This document shows positions 12,401 to 26,600 of a DNA stretch of 64,000 nucleotides, in pieces; the stretch's first letter is position 1, and each line of letters starts with the position of its first letter. The stretch is from NCBI GenBank assembly GCA_003290165.1, contig QNQO01000684.1, positions 496,001 to 560,000 of the forward strand, written 5' to 3'. The notes under the pieces are model-generated. The model was not told where the DNA came from and did no database searches. It worked only from the letters and a program-made list of their open reading frames with translations. Origin of the DNA: Berberis thunbergii. Its lineage: Eukaryota > Streptophyta > Magnoliopsida > Ranunculales > Berberidaceae. The position numbers were made by a program, and so were the translations under genes.

Positions 12401-14612
12401 TGTATCTCAATCATCTTGATGAATGGGTCTTTTTTTTTACTGAAGAGATAAATGGGTCTTGACTGAAATAAAGGGTTTGACTGTAAAGACTGAAGGTCCA
12501 TAAAGGTGCATTAGTCATATTTTATTTATATTTATTAAAGACGGAATCTAGCTTCAATATGTTGTTTGGGCTGCAAAGTGTATTGGCATATCCACACAAT
12601 ATTAACCTTTAAAAAAAAATTCGTAGTTTCCTTTCGATTAACGATCATATGGATCATAGCTTTGTTGTAGCTGTTTTCTTATTTTATTAATATTACAAAA
12701 CCTTCCTTTTCAGATACAGCATTTTTGTGACATCTTACGTATCAGGTGGGAGTCTAATCGTAGCCGTACAAAGGAACGGGCTTTGATGATGATGGAAAAA
12801 CTGGTATCGTGCATTTCAATATATTTTTTTCCTTTAAAATTTATCTTGGTATTAGTATTACCACTTTAATGAACCGTTCAACTTAGAAATCTTATTATTT
12901 TGGGTTTCCTTGTAAAAATGGCATTGGCTTCATAGATTGGTACAAAAGTTATCATATCCAGTTCTTTATCTTGCTTTTGGAAAGGAAGATCGCTATGAGA
13001 TTTTTATTATTTAATATCTCAGATTGTGGAGTTGGGTTGGGGTTGATTTGCACAAATAGGCATGCTACCTCTAACCTCTAAGATGGGCATGAAGAAATGA
13101 AATTATTTTTGATTTCTCAGATCTATTACAACTATCTTGTACATTGGGCAATAAGAAAAATGTACACTGGACTTCAAGATATGATACTTCATGCTTATAC
13201 TTTGGTTGCAGTCTACATTTTCATAAACAATAGTTTCTTTGAGTTTGGAGTTGGTAACTTACTTAGATTCCTCAATTTAATCCCTTTGTAGACAAGTCTC
13301 TATTATTTTCTTTTAGAAGTCTCTCAGTGAAGTTTCATAATGTTTCTCCTGAATTTCAGGTTCAAAGTGCAAATGAATCTTTTCCTGGAGTGGCAGAAAG
13401 GATTCATTTTTTATATGGGGCTTATGTTCCTACAATTCCTGCATTGCGCAAGTAACAATACTTTAAGCTTTCTTGTTACCTAGCTTATAGGATTTATCTA
13501 TGCTCACCTTACTAAGTTTTGCCACATTTTGGCCTTCAGAGAATATGGTGAACTTTTAGTTGCCTGTGGTTTGATAGGCGAGGCACTTAAGATTTTTGAG
13601 GACCTGGAATTGTGGGATAACCTAATAAACTGCTACTGGTATGCAATTTCTTCTTTGATTGTGTTTGCATTTCAGTTTATCGTCTCAAGCAGTAACTTTG
13701 TTTGGTCAGCCTACTTGAGAAGAAGGCTGCCGCAGTGGAACTTATCAAGGCACGTCTTGGTGAGACACCCAATGATCCAAGGTTATGGTATGTAGCTGGG
13801 GCACATAGAAAAACTTTCAATTTGATTATTGTATGTGTTGAATGTGTGCACACTTTATTGGTAATCCAGAGATCAATATTTAAAAAACCTGGGAGTTTTA
13901 TGCCCTGAGGTGAGCCTCAATACAAGGATTAGTCACAACACGTCAAAAGCTTCCACCAAAGCGTAGTTATCAAAGGCTTACGCCTCTCGCTTAACGGCTT
14001 ACGTTTTACTCCTCGATGCTTAAGCCTTTCCTACGCTTCATCGCCGATGTGTGTCACTTTGTTGTGTTTTGTTTTAACATCTTTAATTGTTTGCATTGAG
14101 CTTTCTCGCTTTCTAGGTTTAATGGGGTATTTTTGAGTCTCTGTATGTCAATTGGGTGTTGATTCTTATGGAACCTTCATTATTTTGAGGTTTCCTCCAC
14201 TTGCAGCTCTTCTTCTTTGCAGTAACATTGCCTTTTAGCTAAAATGCACTGTACTTGGTTGTTTTCTTAGGGGGCTGTTTGTTTGAATCACTTATAAATG
14301 TCTTGCCACTTACAAAGGGTTAAGACTTATAAGCGGCGCCCTGGTGCTTGTAGAAATCTAATCACTTGTAGCTGTTGAAGACTTATAAGTGCTAGTGCTA
14401 GTAAGTAGTAACAAACACGATTTTAAGGCAGTTCACCACTTATAAGCAGTGTTCTAAAAATCGGTCTAGGCGGCCGCCTAGGCGCTAGAAGGTGGAAAAC
14501 CGCCCAGATTAATGCCTGGGCGGCTGTCTGGGCGGTCTAGGCGGGTCTGGGCGGCTTAGGCGGGGTCTAGGTGGTCTGGGAGATTTTTTATTTTTTTTAT
14601 TTTTTTTTTATT

Positions 14613-14643
<31 letters not shown>

Positions 14644-17600
14644 TATTTTTTATTTTTTAATAAGGTTGATTGTGTTCTTATTTTATTTTTCTTTCCTATT
14701 TTTTAGAAATAAACTATTTAATTGTTTTTTTAGAAAATCTCGGGAATGGACTTTGATGATGATAATGATGATATGTCTAAATGTAGCGAAGGATGATTAC
14801 TTAATGGAATTTTCAAAGGATCTGCCGGTACCAATTTTACTAATGTAGATTTTATCAAACATAACTGAGATTATTCATGCAATTTGAAGAAAAATAAAAG
14901 AGTACACAAATTCAAATTTATATAAAGTACCCATCATGACCAACTTCAGTCATTTGAGTTTTAATAAATTTTGTTCACGATTGTTAATTTTTCATGTTTT
15001 TAAATTTTGCATATATATATATATATTGACATTAAATTGGATGTAATTGATAAGGTATTATGCTTAACTTTTGTAAATTATTAAAGTTATAATACAAAAC
15101 CTAAGACCGCCTAGGCCCCTGGGCGCTAGGCACCTGCTCGCCGCCCGCCCAGCGCCTAGCGATTTTTAGAACACTGCTTATAAGTGGTGCAAATGAACAC
15201 CTACTTAGATTATCACGAGGCGAATCCACACTTTTATTTTTTCTGTGGGTCAGGATATGATATAGTCGAGAAAGGATGTTTGGCCAAAAAACAGAGGACG
15301 CTTTGATTAAGGAATTGATGTGGTACGAGAAAGTGGCACTGAGAATTTGAAGGGGTCAGGGTCTGTGGAGGCAACTCATTCTGTCGCCATTCACATTTGC
15401 TTCTCAGAATGGCAGTATGAGTATTTAGTATGCTTATGCCGTTGTGGAGTTTGGACAGCATTGTGAAAGAAATATGAGAGCTTAAGCAAAGGGATAAACT
15501 CAAGGCTATTAGGAAGAAAGAGGGGTGGGTTTCAGTTTTTAAGGAAAATGCGTGTTGTGGCGAGAACCCTGTGTTTGGAGTATGTGTATTTTCTATACTT
15601 ACTATTATGCATTCATTTATTTATTTTCTTAGAGTAAAGCCTTGTTCAGACAAGATCTTGAAGAAACTCTGTGATTAAACTGATAGACCACCCTTATTTT
15701 TCACTAGGATTAATCATCTACTTATCTATCACTGTCTCATAGAAACATGTATTCAGACTAATGTTTTTAAAAACATTGGAGGCGTACACCTAAAAGCGTG
15801 TCATGTGCAAAAGGCCCTAAAGGAATTTTTGGAGGTGTAATAAGTGTACATGACACATGCACTATATGTACACATCTCAAGTAAAGGTGTATATTGTTTC
15901 TGTTTTTTTCCTTATAATCGTTTTCTTCTGTTTTAGACTGACATCCTTGGAGAGGAAAAAAAAGAATATGAATAATCAGTGGGAAACCAAGAGAGAAACA
16001 TACCCGGATTGGATCTATTGACGAGGGTTTCCAACTGAGTTCATTTCTGCTTATCTTGGGTAGGAAGTACTCTAGGCCATGCCTCACAAGGCTAGGGAAC
16101 TGTTTTTTTGAGTGGGTTTTATTATCTTTCACGTAGAGACATACAATGATGTTCTCACCTTGGTACCATGAATCAAGAAGAGGGATCTTTTATGTATTTG
16201 TTGTTAATTGGAGGTCCATGTTAATGGCTCATATCTGTTACTGAAATTGTTATATACTTTTTATTTTCTTTTTTCTTTTTGGTTTCCAAAGCAAAATTTT
16301 TAACTTGAAAATTTTCGGGATTTTTTATTCTGTTTGTTTTCATATTTTTCATTCATGAAATCAAGAGAAAAGATTTTGATTCATGGAGACAGGATGTCTC
16401 TACATAACTCAGATGGCATGCACATTATTGATTTACGATCTGTAAACCATGGTTCCTTGAAAGTTGTTGTTACTTTATAATGCATGGAAGTATGAGGATG
16501 AACTGGAAACAGGTTTTGCTTTGAAATGCTCATTTTATAAAGTCTACTGAACTTTTTATTTTAGGTGTTCTTTTGGTGATGTAACAAACACTGACTCCTA
16601 CTATGAGAAGGCATTGGAAGTTTCAAATAATAAGTCTGCTCGAGCTAAGGTAATGTTACTTCTGCATGCGCAACCTACTTTCGAGCCTTTGCATAAAGAT
16701 TTTGCTCTCATTAAATTTGTCTTATGACAGCGGTCTCTTGCACGTAGTGCATACAATAGGGGGGAATATGAAGCATCTAAAATTCTTTGGTATTGAATTG
16801 AGCTCTCTCTCTCTGTATGTGTGTGTGTGTTTTTTTTCGTCGTGTGACTGTTTGGCTTCACTCATGTACATTAGGCCTATGATTTTCTTCTTGATGTATT
16901 TATCTTTAAAATAAAATCCAGGGAATCTGCATTGGCTATAAATTCTTTGTATCCAGATGGCTGGTTTGCCTTTGGGGCTGCTGCTTTGAAGGTAACTCTT
17001 ACTTTCTTGTGGTTTATGCATGAATTAATTGACTTGACACTTCCAAAATATAAATTTCATGAAGCTATTTTGTGTTTCAATCTTAACATTTCGTACAATT
17101 GCTTGCATTTTATTTTCTTTCCTGTTTAAATATAATTCTGTCAATTTAAATACTCTTGTTCCATTTACTTGTTCCGCTCAAGTACTCTTATCTACAATGC
17201 CTAACAAGCATTATCTACAATGCCTAACAAGCAGTAATTCTTTGGGGCTCAAGCTTTAAGTGAGAATGCCAATCTCGTATTATTTAAATAATTGGCTTTA
17301 TAGTTGAAGAAATTCAACAATTTTCCGTAATTTTGGACGTCATTTTTAAATTATAATCTCAGTTGTGAGGAAATCTTCACACTGAATTCTCTTAAGATAT
17401 GATGTGTTGTGCTCCAATGCCACAAAATGTCACTGATTTCCAACTATCAACTACTCCCTCTTGTCACAACGCCTTTAAATATGTGACTTTTCTTAGAGCC
17501 ATAATCCCCAAAGAAGGCATATGGCCCCAAGTCACCAGTTTCATCGCCTTGCATGGGCTTGACAATGCCATTTGAAAATTAATAGTGAAGCCCCAATCTT

Positions 17601-20600
17601 CTTAAAAAGTGGTTCCAAATCATCTTGACATTTCCACCTCATGAGTATATGATCTCGTGATTCCACTTCCCCACCACATCCAATATACTTTATGATGTAC
17701 TCTACAACTACAACTAAATTGATTAACCTAGATCATTAAGAAGATAAAGATAAATAAAACTCAATTCACATTCACCATGTGACCCTATTTATTCTAAAAT
17801 CGAATCCTTGATTTTATTGGAGTCCTAATCTGCACTTGTTCTAATGGGCTTACCTAGGTCTTACTCAACAACTAAACTAAATAAAATAAAATAAAATAAA
17901 GTAATTCCTACTTTCCATCATCCTTTTCAGGTTGAAGAAGCTCGTCCTCAAGCTTAAAATCGAAAATTTCTAACAAACACTAGCAATTGGTTACAAGAAC
18001 ACAATGCGAAGTACACTCGAAGTAGACGACCTCAAACTTTGTCACGATACACACTTACCCGATCCAAAGCAACCACATCAGCCATCCAACAATTGTCAAA
18101 ATAGGACAAATACAGTCCACGAACTCTGCCTTGATAACAACTCGCTATGGCAAATGGAATGGCCCAAATAGGGAATATGGTCTGGATATCAACAATCTGC
18201 ACTAGAGCTCTCAGTAGCTCTCTCCACAAATGACTCCACAAATAGGGAATTTGGTCCGGATAACAACTTTTCAGTAGCTCTCTCCACAAATGACTCCCAC
18301 TAAGGGTCAATGTAAACATCGTCACTCATTGTGTCTGCCTTTGTCTCAGTAGGAGCATCTTCTAGTTGTCCAAAAATAATAGGTGTCATGTAAAAAATTG
18401 CTTTTAACTTTTGGTACCTCTCATCTGCCTTTGCTTCTTCTCACTATCTGGGTATCGAAAAATGCGTCTTCTCACTCTTTCCAGGCATTGGAAAATGCGT
18501 CAAGGCGTGTGATTATCCAGTCTTTTAATTTTCTCCAAAGCATCTCCATGTCCAACGCAACTAGTGGTATGGTGGGATGGATAGTGGGGTGTACATCATT
18601 GGCTAGTTGGGGTGGTGGTATAGGGGAAACCGGTTAAGGTTGGGGGTAATAGACTAATAGGGGATATATGTGTATTGTGGTGTAGGATAACAAAACTAGT
18701 TATGGGTATTGGACACTGTGGGGTATTGGATTGGATCTGGGCTCTGACTATAGTGGTATTGGTATGGGACTGAAAATAGTATGGGTATGAATAAAAAAAT
18801 GGGTGACTCATTTTTATTCTTTTCACTGTTGGGGTGCTCCTATTGTTTTAGGGGTGCACATAACTATTGTTCAGGATTAGGGATGTTTGTGCAATATCTG
18901 GGGAGTTGTCTATAGTTTGTATAACTGAAGGGATGGCTTTGGATTCTGGACACTTAAGGGACCAATTAATAAATATTGAAGGGCTTGTTTGTAAATATTA
19001 GATATTTTGCTTTCTTCTCAAACACAACTGAATAGATCTGAAACAGGGAGTGTTTTGTGAAACAGGGAGTGTTTTGGGTAGAAGATCTGGGTTGTTCAGG
19101 GTCTTGTGAGGGTGTTTGACAATCGTGAATGCGGCGACTTGCTAGGGGCTGTGTTAAACGGTGGTGTGGGGTTGTATCAAGTAGTTTCGAACCCAAATCT
19201 ATTGTCACAACTGCTGGTCGATATCTCACTAACTAGTGGGGAGTGACAATAACTTTTTGCATAACGACAGTGGCGGGAGTAAATGTAGATGATATTTTTG
19301 AACCCTTTTATCTGTTTGTCATTCAAAATTTTCTGATTTCTCTTCTCTTTTCAAACAAATCTTTTTCTTTTGAAACTCTTTCCAAACAATCAATCACTGG
19401 AAACGTTTGAGCTCGAATACGATGTAAACTACAACTAAACTAACCTTGATCTAAAATAAACAAATAGCAAACTTAACCTTAGAAAATAAAGATGAATGAA
19501 GCTCAATTCATATTCATCAATCAACCAACTACAAGCAATGGCTTTTTGCCCTATCTATACTACACCTAACCTAGATAAAACGGATAACGGACCATAACGG
19601 TTCAGGAGCGTTGTAGGTTATAACGGGATATAACTATATATAACGAAATATTTTTTATATCCCCATTAAGTATTAATGTATTATAGAGTCAAAAAAGTAA
19701 ATCATGTTGATAACGTTAAAATAAAAAAATCTTCCCTTCGTATGAGAGTGAGATTTCAACAGAGAGTGAGATCGACTCTTTTGTCATATTCTCTTCTTTT
19801 TTTCTCGTTCTATGTCGACCGACGAGGTCTTATTTTCTATCGATCGATGATGGCAAGCTCTAGTCCTTTGTCTTTCCTCTGAGTCTAAGGTTCTAGTTCA
19901 ATCGAGAATGAAATGAGTAAATTTTTTTATTTTTATTTTTTATGTATTAGAACAAAACGTTAAAACGACATTATTGAAAAAAACTTTATCTCAATAATGG
20001 CCATATAATAGCCGTTATATCGGGGCCATGATACCAAAATGTGATAATGTCAAAACGTAACGGCTCACCTCCGTTAAGAGTTATATCAGCGTTATAACGC
20101 TGCTTTAACTGCATAGCCCTGGATTCTATTGGAGCCTAATTCCACTTAATCTAATGGGCTTACTTAAGCCCGACCCTACATCTAAACTAAATTAAATAAA
20201 TTAAAGTAATTCCTACATTCAATCATTTTATATCAAATCTTCAGTTCTAGACCAATTATCATAAGAAAAGGATAGAAAGTAGCATCTAAAGAAAGGCGCA
20301 TTGGATAACTTTTTTTTTTTTTTAAATGGACCCGGAGCACTGTTTCTGGGGATACTAAAAAGGGATTTCATTACCTCATCCAAATCTGGGAGTCTAACAA
20401 GATCACCACAGTAATTCTGGTTGAAAACCGTGGGAATGCAATCCAACAAGTCCACATCCCCCTGGTACCCTCAGAACTAAGAAGATTTTGAAAGAAAATA
20501 TTAGCTTCTTGCAAAATCTCCCCAAAATCAGAAATCTGGCACCCTGAAGGCAGAGTAATTTTGGAGATCTCTCTATGTTTTTGCATAGCCTTCACTGAAG

Positions 20601-23600
20601 AAAAAAATAAGATGTACAGGTTTCCCCTTCCAAAATTTCTTTTTCTCTCGACTTCTGTTTCTAGTAAATTTCCTCCTGTTTCAAGGTTAGTTTGTATTCC
20701 ACCTGACACCTATTTAGATTGCATATCGCATGAACATCTCAATTAGCATCTGAATTCAACCTATTCCCAGTATGTTCACCTCAACCAGACAAGAATGAAT
20801 GTTCAGGTTGCTTCATTTCATCTTCTAAACTTCGCAGTCTACCAAAAACATTTCCAAATACATCCTTATTCCAAGATATAAGAGCCTTACGGAGGACCTT
20901 TAGCTTAACATCCACTATGTCTAAAGCTGACATACTTCCTAACTCAATATTCTAAACTTGGACAAAAAATCATGAAAATTTGAATGCGTAGTCCACATAC
21001 TCTGAAATCTAAAAGGGGATGTACCTAGCCTTGCTGTGATAGGCAATGAAGTAATAAGAGGAACATGATCGGAACAAATGCGAAGGAAATGTTCAACCTT
21101 CGTGTTAGGGAAAGCCATCAACCAGTTAGCATCGACTAAAATTCTATCCAGTCTAGCCCAAATTCGGTCCCTACCACGCTGATTATTACACCACATATGC
21201 ATTGGGCTTGAGAAGCCACAATCGACTAGACTACAATATTCAATACAATCAGCAAACTCTTCCAAGCTTGCTGAGGGATCGCGACCTCCAAATTTCTCCT
21301 GAGCATTGACAATAGTATTGAAATCACCCCCAACCATCCATGGCTCAGTACATCACATAGAGAAAATTTCTAGATTTTGCCTGAGGCCTCTCCTATTAGG
21401 AATAGAACACTTAGCATAAACAAAGGAGATGAAGAAAATACGGTTAGAAAGAACGTCCAAAACCTCACAATGGACAACCTGATCCGTCATAGATAGAACG
21501 GAGACCGATAAATCATTAAACCAAACAATCCAAATTTTACATCCCAAATCTTCATTTGAAACGAATCCAAGTAGTCTGATTTTATTTTCAACCTCCAAGT
21601 ATCTGTCAGCCGCAATCATAGGTTCAACGATCATCAATAATCAGACTTTATAATCTAGAACCATCTTCTTAACTCTATTACGGGTCGCCCTATTACCGAT
21701 GCCCCTAACATTTCAAAACAAAATATTTTCAGCAATCATCAGACACAGATTGGTTTGGATGTTACCTTCCCTTCCGTTTCTTTTTTCCTTTCCTCTTTTG
21801 TTCCCCGTCCGAACCAACTCCTTTCAAGATATCATTGATTTGCTGCATGGTTAAGTATCCTTCTGAATCCTCCATAGAATGGTCAGATTCATTTCCCACA
21901 CGTAAGGTTGTTGTCAATGGTATGCCCTCCTTGTCAGAAACATCTTGCTTGTAGTATGTCTTTGAAACTAACGGACTATCCCTTTCCATAGGTTCTTGTA
22001 TCCCCTATGAAATTGCACGCTCAATTTGACTAAATGTATAACCTGCATTTTGGAGCACCTCAATAGCTACTATTTTCTGCATATCACTTGCCTCATGTTT
22101 CTCAGTCCCTTCCTTTATATCACTTGCAAGTCCAGTTGCTTTTGACTCTCCTGAAATTTTCAATATTTGTTCGCCTAGGTCCACATCTCCTATGGAATCA
22201 TCCTTCAAGGTAGCATAGGTGTTGCCCAACAAAAGTTCCCCATCTACATCGATAGCATTATTGCTCAAAAACTGCTCCGTCTTCCTAATCTCATCAGTAT
22301 TGCGGTGCTTCTCGCCCTTCGCAAACTAGGCAATAAGAGTTTGTGTTTCCCTTTATTCTTCTAGAAGGGATATCTCACCTCCCTGAGAGTCTTTCGTACC
22401 ACTGGGTTCTGTTCCATATGAAATATCCTTGCCTGAAGTGACTGACTTCTCAACAGGTTGGTACACCTGTTTTAGAGTAGGATGAGCGCCAAAGGGCACT
22501 GCCACTTCTGCCAATTTCCCTTTGTTAACTTTAGGCTTAAGATCTTCTTCCCCCTTTTTTTTAGTCCCCCGGCTTCCTCCTACAATATGACAGGTCATGC
22601 CCAATCAAAAAGCAATGTTCACAGTATTTAAAATCCGAAAAACAAGCTTCTGCTAATATCCATCTCCCCTGGGTCTCTCAAGCCAAATCTCATTTGGTAG
22701 AGTCTTAGTAACTTCCATTTCAACACACATTCGTTCTAGTTGCGGTCTTGTAAAACACCTAGTATTGTCATCCATTCGCAGGAAGATGCTGACAGAGTCT
22801 CCAATGTCTTTCAAGATTGTAGGGTGAAAATATTCAATAAAAAGATTTGGTAATTCCACCCACACTGGAGCCAATTCAGAGACTGAAACCTTGATGCCAT
22901 CTAAAAATTTTAAATCTTACTCCACGGATTGTAAACAAATCCTTTGAAAAAACCTTCTTCATCTCCAACTCCGATTGCAATCTCACCATCACATGCCTTG
23001 GATCAAGAAGACCCATGGTGAAACCTTCGTGACACCCCAAAAACGATGAATGGAATCTCGAATCGCATCAAGTGTCGGACAAAAACTAGAAAACTTCAAC
23101 ACCACCATATGATTTGCGACAAAAGTTTCTCCCCTTGTGATATCTATGTCCAAGAGAGCTAAAGCTGGCATCCCATCTTTCCTGAAATTTGTAGAATTCG
23201 AAGGTTCCACCATCACCAGGTCATTTTTACTGCCCTATCGGAGCCCTTCTATGAATATTTTTACTGCCCTGACGGAGCCCCCCAGAACTTGAGGAAAAGA
23301 AAGGACAGGATGCACAAAACCCGTCGGAACCCCTCCATTTTCGACTGGGGAGGGGACCCGTTGGGGCTAGGTTGTGTCGCCATGGCGACGAAATTAACAA
23401 CCTCCCACCAAAAAGAAGTGATAGAAAATCTCCCTCAAAAGCAACTCTGAGATGGAAGGTGGCTATGAAAGAGGTGAGATGATTGGGAAGGACAGAGCTG
23501 TAGAAGATAGGTGAAACGAAAGAAAAGGATGGCTGAACGGTGGAGGGCGGAGGATGGAGGCCAAGGGGGGAAGACTTCTGCGCAAACTTCAACAGCTGAA

Positions 23601-26600
23601 ATCAGCTCCTTCAACAGCTGAAGATGAGAGGAGAGAATCTAGTCGATTAAACGCATAAATCGGCTGGGGGAAGGAGAGATCTTTCTTCCTCGAGGAGGAA
23701 GAAATGAGATCCCCAAATTTCCTGCAAGTGGTTGTTGAGCTTCTTCTTTAGTTACTCATGTTCATGATCGGCTGAGCAAGAGGAGGAGATTATGTTCCCC
23801 GGTTCGTGTTGATAAATCTTAGACCTCAAGATCAGATATCTTCTCCTCAGCTCACTCTTGCTCCTTTTCAAAGATCTGTGAATTGGTTCCCGCATTGGAC
23901 AACTTCATTTTCATTATCCTTCTTATTAAAGGTATCATTATTAGGCACTGTGGGACCGAACAACTTCATCGAAACATCTCTCCAATCGCTCTCACTTGGA
24001 ATTAATCTTAATTTCAAATGAAGATTAAATCCAATCTTTCTCCAACTTTGAGCAAAAGCCTTGTAGAGATGTTTTTTCCTCAAAACAAACACCAAAAAAG
24101 AAAATCTATTCGCAATGGTAGTAAAAACCACACCTTTTTTCTTGCCAAAAGTTATCTTATGTCGCTTCCATATCACTCACTTAATTCCAAGATTGGTAGG
24201 AAATGCTTCTCCAAAGAAGCACAGACTTTTGAAAAACTTGTCGTACCCGTATCGACATGTATCCGACACCGACACTCCTTCGGCATGCATCGGATACATG
24301 GTCAGCGTGTCGATAGGTGTTAGACTCATGGTCATAATAGTCAATGTGTCAGACACACCTCCAATACACCCAAAATTTGGTTAGAACCCAATTAAGACTC
24401 GACAATCAACTTTATTTTATTTTTTTACTTTTAGGTGGACACATATAACTATATAATTTGAAGGTTGTTTATCCATCTAAAGAGAAATTTTCAATTGTGA
24501 TGTAAGATAAAAAGGGGCGATGAAACATAGAGGTAATTTATACTTCTTCTCTATTCTGTTTTTTTCTTGCGACAGAGTGTCATCTTCTCCACTTTTTGTA
24601 CATATTCTATATGTTTTCTTTATTTTTTTTCCAGCACAATTTGTGCTTCATTTTCATCTTCATACTTGTTCTTTTTTACTTAAATTATTTCTTTATTATA
24701 TTATTGTTTATGTTCATATGACTTACGTATAAAAAAATAGGTATGACGAGTCGCCATGTCTCCAAGTTCTAGTTTGGAAATTGTCCAGTCGGTGTGTCGT
24801 GTCCATGCCCGACACGATGCGCGTGCCCAGTGCATCCTTGATTACCACCTTAAGAAGATGAGCACTCTTCGCTAAACTTCCAAAGCTACTTTTCAATCTA
24901 CTTACATCCTTGAAGGAAGCCACAATTTCTATCTAAAGAATTTGTTACTTGCAATCATTCGAATCTCTCCCCAGAAATTTTGAAATATATTTACAATCAA
25001 TTAGACATGAGCATTTGTAATGGTGAAAAGAAGAATGGTACATTGGGATATTAGCCTATGAAATTTCGAGTTTTTCGGTCTTTCTCTTGTATTTCTAGTC
25101 ATTTTTGCTATTAACTTTCCTTCTTGAGCTGCTCGCTCATGCTTGTATGTTGTTCCTTCGGTTTTAATGCAAATTTTTTATTTCTCGATAAAAATAAAAA
25201 TATATATATATATATATATATGTATATATCTTTCATTTCTTCACCCTTTTAAAAAAAGTGTACCCGTTCATTTAGTAATCTTTTTACAATTGTTTCATTA
25301 ATAAATTAATATTCCAAAGCTTATAACTAATTCAATAAGCCACAAAAATACCGAGAAGGAAAAGAGTAAAAAAATCTTACACCTAAAGTATGAGTTGCAT
25401 GTAGGACCACCCCACCTTCAGCAACTCTTATTACGACCCTCCTAGCATAACTAATTCTGAGTGCCAAAGTCCTTCCAAACAAACCAAATTAGGATTTGCT
25501 TGAGCTTCAAACATGGTCCACTTATTTCCTGAGGATTAAAGTCATACCATCTACATGTTTCAATTTAGTAGGGAAGCTTAATTAATTGAGTGATTCGAAT
25601 CTGGATTTTCTTAAGTAGGTAGTTAATCAGTAAGTAGTTTTTCTATGTTTTAGATGCCAAAAAGAATATAACTCTCATGTCATTTATGATGGTCCCATGC
25701 AGGCTCGGGATACTGAAAAGGCTTTGCATGGATTTACTTATGCAGTCAAGCTTGATCCTGATAATGGCGAGGCTTGGAACAATATTGCTTGCTTGTAGGC
25801 CATTTCCATTTGTTCTACCAGTCCATTGATATGTGACTTATTTTCTTTTACTTTTTTAAAATTTTGTGAGAGGCCACGGCGTCAAGCACTAGAGCTAGTT
25901 TTAAATTTCTTTTTGCTTTTAGTCATTTGCAAGCATTTCTCCTTTGCTAGGATAGTTCTATGGACAAGTATTTCCTTGTTAATTTTTATATAATTTTATT
26001 TTTTTGTAAGTCATTGTTAACCTATTTGAAGGTCATGGACTGTAGCATTATGCAATTTAAAATTCATGTAATATTAAGTTTATTCTCCGTTTCTATCTCC
26101 TCTTCCTTTGATACTAACAAATAGAATTTTACCCCTTCTCATATACATTACAAGCCTTTCAAGTATTCATTGTATGTTGTAGGTGATGTTTGTGATAGTG
26201 TGGTTCTTAAATAGAGTGCCTACTTCTGATGATAATGACTAGCTTATCTTATCCTTAAAAATCTTGCAGGCATATGATCAAGAAAAAGAATAAGGAGGCT
26301 TTTCTTGCGTTTAAGGAAGCCTTAAAATTCAGGTTTTCTCTTTATTCTTCTATTCTGAATCATTTTTTAGGGATTAATATGTTCTATTCTCGCAAACACC
26401 GTGGCAAAAACTGCATATGGAGTATCAATCTTTTATTTGAGCAGCCTGTTTTAGATGGTTCTTGAATATGGAGGAAGATTGTCATCACTTACTTTCTTGT
26501 TTTCTTCCGCCTCCCAATCCTCTATTGTTGTAGTTTTCTTTAATCCAATGTCACGATCCTAGGTCATGAACCGACAAATTCTCCCAAACGCCCGAGCTGT

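Larger units (their letters stand above)
20311..23890 (-). mobile_element. L1-like LINE with A-tail and 14-bp target duplication
   Basis: A LINE on the minus strand runs from 23890 (5') to an A-tail seen as T14 at about 20309-20323. It is bounded by CGCATTGGATAACT (20297-20310) and CGCATTGGACAACT (23891-23904), a 13/14 match. The element contains ORF1 and the ORF2 endonuclease but stops at the very start of reverse transcriptase. The 5' end looks complete (leader about 23600-23890), while most of ORF2 is missing although the A-tail is present. It lies in intron 13, inside an older minus-strand coding-like sequence. Confidence 0.8.

Noticed and set aside
16601..17021. Minus-strand frames opposite exons 11-13
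   Set aside because: Shadows of the plus-strand TTC27-like exons, whose sequence and splice sites explain the openness.
24212..24840. 8-bp TSD for the short hAT-2 copy
   Set aside because: The flanks TGCTTCTC and ATTACCAC do not match; I kept the element on its ends alone.
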